Of a stretch of DNA of 64,000 bases, positions 61,429-64,000 are shown one piece after another. Every line of letters begins with the position of its first letter. Positions within the stretch are counted from its first letter, which is position 1. Position numbers and translations under genes: made by a program. This DNA is from Alphaproteobacteria bacterium 46_93_T64 (lineage in GTDB: Bacteria > Pseudomonadota > Alphaproteobacteria > Sneathiellales > Sneathiellaceae): NCBI GenBank assembly GCA_002163135.1, contig MAAN01000006.1, positions 88,071-152,070 on the forward strand, given 5' to 3'. The notes beneath the pieces were generated by a model. That model worked only from the letters and a program-made list of their open reading frames with translations, searched no databases and was not told where the DNA came from.

Positions 61429-62892
61429 ATGGGCGCGAAAACACTTCCTCTTTTCATAAACGGCGAAAAAGTTTCAGCGACTTCGGGTAGCTTGTTTCCA
61501 AATTACCGACCGATGGATGGTGAACTTGAATGCCAAGTGGAGCTAGCTGGAAAAGAAGATGTAGACCATGCGGTTGCCGCCGCTCGTGATGCTTTTGACG
61601 CTTGGGCTGATACGCCGGGTCAGGAAAGAGGTCGGGTTCTCCTTCGGGCCGCGGAAATTATGCGCCGCCGCCGCCAAGAACTTGCAGAAATTGAAGTCAG
61701 AGATACAGGAAAACCAATATCCGAAACCCCGTATGCAGATGTTGATAGCGCCATCGATGCGCTGGAATTTTTTGGCGGGCTGGCCGCTGATATTCGAGGC
61801 GACTACCACGATTTGGGGGGCGGATCCTTTGCCTATAGTATGAGAGAGCCGCTTGGTGTCTGTGCTGGCATTGGTGCTTGGAATTATCCGCTGCAAATTG
61901 CGACTTGGAAATCAGCACCGGCTTTGGCCGCTGGAAATGCGATGGTTTTTAAACCATCAGAGATGACCCCTCTTAATGCAATTAGTTTGGCGGAAGTTTA
62001 TCAGGAAGCCGGTTTGCCTGATGGATTGTTTAATGTTGTTCATGGTAAAGGGGATGTTGGACATTGGCTGGCGGCCCATGAAGACGTTGATAAAGTCACC
62101 TTTACGGGCTCCGTTCCAACGGGCAAAAAAGTTCTTCTGGATGCTGCGGGTACCGTCAAGCATGCGACAATGGAGCTCGGCGGTAAATCACCACTAATCA
62201 TTTTTGAAGATAGCGACATTGATAATGCTGTATCGGCAGCGATGAACGCGAATTTCTACAGTCAGGGTGAAGTATGTTCGAACGGAACGCGTGTCTTTGT
62301 GCATGAAGACATTCAGCAGGAGTTTTTGAAACGCCTTAAAGCCCGTACAGAGAAAATGGTAATTGGCGACCCGATGGACCCAGCAACGCATGTCGGTGCT
62401 ATGATTAGTGACGATCATGCAAACAAAGTGCTGGAATATATTCGGATCGGTGTGGAAGAGGGGGCAAACCTTCTCTGTGGCGGCGAACTAATTCCTGTCT
62501 CTGGCTTTGAGGGAGGGAAATATCTCTCTCCTGCTATTTTTACCGAATGCCAAGATGAAATGAGAATTTGCCGCGAAGAAATATTTGGACCTGTTATGTC
62601 TGTTCTTTCTTTTACGGAAGAGAAGGATGTTATTAGCCGCGCCAATAACACCGATTTTGGGCTGGCGGCAGGTGTGTTTACACAAAATCTGGCGAGGGCA
62701 CACCGTGTAGTGCGAAAACTTCAAGCGGGAAGCTGTTGGATCAATAACTACAATTTGACCCCATCGGGTGTTCCTTTCGGCGGAAGTAAGCAATCTGGTC
62801 TTGGGCGTGAAAATTGCGCGGCTACACTTGATTATTTCTCTCAAATAAAAAGTGTTTATGTCGAACTTTCAGATGTTGAATGTGACTACTAA
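61429..62892 (+). CDS. betB: Betaine-aldehyde dehydrogenase
   Basis: This 487-residue NAD(P)-dependent aldehyde dehydrogenase has the catalytic glutamate E249 (MELGGKSPLI) and cysteine C283 (SQGEVCSNGTRVFV). The GVCAGIGAWNYPLQIATWKS segment and SQGEVCSNGTRVFV are typical of BetB. It oxidises betaine aldehyde to glycine betaine, an osmoprotectant. No choline transporter or BetI regulator is adjacent. A GMC dehydrogenase at 43426 could supply the aldehyde, but the link is weak. Confidence 0.88.
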   Translation: MGAKTLPLFINGEKVSATSGSLFPNYRPMDGELECQVELAGKEDVDHAVAAARDAFDAWADTPGQERGRVLLRAAEIMRRRRQELAEIEVRDTGKPISETPYADVDSAIDALEFFGGLAADIRGDYHDLGGGSFAYSMREPLGVCAGIGAWNYPLQIATWKSAPALAAGNAMVFKPSEMTPLNAISLAEVYQEAGLPDGLFNVVHGKGDVGHWLAAHEDVDKVTFTGSVPTGKKVLLDAAGTVKHATMELGGKSPLIIFEDSDIDNAVSAAMNANFYSQGEVCSNGTRVFVHEDIQQEFLKRLKARTEKMVIGDPMDPATHVGAMISDDHANKVLEYIRIGVEEGANLLCGGELIPVSGFEGGKYLSPAIFTECQDEMRICREEIFGPVMSVLSFTEEKDVISRANNTDFGLAAGVFTQNLARAHRVVRKLQAGSCWINNYNLTPSGVPFGGSKQSGLGRENCAATLDYFSQIKSVYVELSDVECDY

Positions 62893-63010
62893 CAACTTTC
62901 CAGCTGAAGTATTTTGCAGACGTGCATATGTGCTATGCATTCGGTGCATTTGACAAGTCTTTGAATGAAAACATAAATTTGTTTTCTTTGGTTAATTGCT
63001 GGATATGTAA

Positions 63011-63931
63011 ATGGAAGTCTGGATCCCCATCACAATATGTGCTGCCTTTTTTCAAAATATAAGGACAGCACTTCAAAAATACTTGAAGGGACGTTTAAGT
63101 ACAGGCGGCGCCACATACGTCAGGTTTTTTTATGGGTTGCCGTTTGCCCTTATTTACCTGTGGGCGCTTCATGAATTCGGCGGCTTTGAATTTTTTACCC
63201 CAACACAAGAATTTGCTGTTTATGTTGTTGTTGGTGGTCTCTCCCAAATTCTTGCAACTGCGTTGCTTGTCGCCTTGTTTGCGCTTCGTAATTTTGCCAT
63301 TGGAACCACCTATTCCAAAACCGAAACCGTACAAGCGGCCGTCTTTGGCGTCGTTTTGCTTGGAGATAGTTTAAGCACACCTGCCTTGATCGCAATTGGA
63401 ATTAGCTTGGTTGGGATTATGTTGATTTCAGCGTCTGGCAGCCGTTTAACAGTACGCGAAGTTTTAGTGGGATGGACCGGTAAATCTGCTTTGTTTGGTC
63501 TTTTGTCTGGTGGATTGTTTGGCGTTTCTGCCGTTTCCTACAGGGCTGCGGCTCTATCTCTTGGAGGGGACGGGGCTATTATGCAAGCGGCGACTGCTCT
63601 TGCTTACGTTCTGCTTTTCCAAACTATCGCGATGACCCTTTACCTAATTGTTTTCGAAAAAGGGCAATTAAGTACGGTTGTTCGAAACTGGCGAGTCGCT
63701 GGCTGGGTTGGTGTAACTGGCATGTTGGGGTCGGTAGGTTGGTTTACTGCCATGGCAATGCAAAATGCGGCGTATGTTCGCGCCGTTGGCCAAATTGAAC
63801 TCGTATTCACCTTCCTGATTTCATACTTTTACTTCAAAGAGAAAACCAACAAGAATGAAGCGGCTGGTGTAGCGCTTATCGTTATAGGAATTTTGGTATT
63901 AGTTTTGGGATCAACCACCAAAGTCACCTAA
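63011..63931 (+). CDS. EamA/DMT-superfamily transporter
   Basis: This 306-residue protein has ten hydrophobic segments in two EamA-like halves. The first half includes YVRFFYGLPFALIYLWALHE and the conserved YSKTETVQAAVFGVVLLGD. The second includes GVTGMLGSVGWFTAMAMQNA and YVRAVGQIELVFTFLISYFY. Substrate is unknown; the family exports amino acids and metabolites. The start ATG at 63011 precedes a hydrophobic N-terminus. A long hairpin overlaps its stop. Confidence 0.88.
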   Translation: MEVWIPITICAAFFQNIRTALQKYLKGRLSTGGATYVRFFYGLPFALIYLWALHEFGGFEFFTPTQEFAVYVVVGGLSQILATALLVALFALRNFAIGTTYSKTETVQAAVFGVVLLGDSLSTPALIAIGISLVGIMLISASGSRLTVREVLVGWTGKSALFGLLSGGLFGVSAVSYRAAALSLGGDGAIMQAATALAYVLLFQTIAMTLYLIVFEKGQLSTVVRNWRVAGWVGVTGMLGSVGWFTAMAMQNAAYVRAVGQIELVFTFLISYFYFKEKTNKNEAAGVALIVIGILVLVLGSTTKVT

Positions 63932-63947
63932 TTATGACTCTGGTGGT
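63914..63947. terminator. Hairpin at the end of the EamA gene
   Basis: ACCACCA (63914-63920) and AGTCA (63922-63926) pair with TGACT (63935-63939) and TGGTGGT (63941-63947), with one mismatch and an 8-base loop. No T tract follows on the + strand, so it may be a weak or convergent-type terminator. Confidence 0.45.
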
Positions 63948-63955
63948 AAAGAGGC

Positions 63956-64000
63956 TCAGGTACTAGTTGTGTCTTCAACGATAATTTCACGTGTAATGTT
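63956..64000 (-). CDS. Possible C-terminus of a reverse-strand gene
   Basis: Read on the - strand from the window edge, one frame gives NITREIIVEDTTST followed by a stop at 63956-63958. The other features of the region (a hairpin just beyond and convergent orientation) fit a gene end, but 14 residues are too few to identify it or be sure it is coding. Confidence 0.3.
   Translation of the reverse strand, partial: NITREIIVEDTTST

Overview
The window is bacterial chromosome with dense, mostly operonic genes. It looks like an alphaproteobacterium of middling, slightly AT-leaning base composition (judged by eye, not computed). The pointers are a Tad pilus locus, a CoxD/CoxE-like MoxR-VWA pair, alphaproteobacterial-style PAS histidine kinase sequence, a DadA-type oxidase, a short type I QueF and a BetB/GMC pair. 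A marine host would suit the LuxP-type AI-2 receptor, but that is inference.

Layout. 1-4312: distal part of a Tad (Flp pilus) operon, tadB(end)-tadC-tadD-tadE-tadE-like-tadG. 4316-8580: reverse-strand DUF1853 protein, TauE/SafE exporter and the VWA/MoxR pair. 8828-11482: alaS. 11762-20198: an acyl-CoA catabolic block, with a TetR regulator, a feruloyl-CoA-synthetase-like ligase, an NADP-dependent reductase and a FadJ-type bifunctional enzyme, facing a convergent CaiB/BaiF CoA-transferase and an MFS exporter. 20371-24119: a LuxP/LuxQ-type autoinducer-2 receptor pair, followed in frame by a broken receiver domain. 24120-27679: an IorAB-type molybdenum hydroxylase with a divergent TetR. 27785-30396: a soluble MCP and recQ. 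30454-35589: an R-body (Reb) locus with seven Reb-family paralogues, an IS3-OrfA-like HTH protein, an embedded methionine aminopeptidase and a divergent ECF-type sigma factor. 35600-40395: DUF1801 protein, RhlE helicase, SulP transporter and MscS channel. 40455-42796: queC-queD-queE-queF led by a preQ1-I riboswitch. 42895-56412: K+ channel, GMC oxidoreductase, fahA-maiA, an unusual MBL-fold protein, a DadA-like oxidase, a molybdopterin oxidoreductase, a GFA protein, glycerate kinase, and a threonine-to-glycine pair (tdh-kbl) with a divergent XRE-cupin regulator. 56690-61324: prkA-yeaH-spoVR stress operon. 61429-63931: betaine aldehyde dehydrogenase and an EamA transporter.

The two most interesting systems are these. 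(1) An AI-2 receptor: the binding protein keeps every ligand-contact residue I can recall from Vibrio LuxP. Its LuxQ-like sensor kinase carries an extra PAS domain and has lost its receiver domain to two stop codons and a frameshift. (2) A full R-body gene cluster: it has five canonical and two divergent Reb paralogues, its own candidate regulators, a methionine aminopeptidase lying between the two reb blocks, and a strong intercistronic hairpin.
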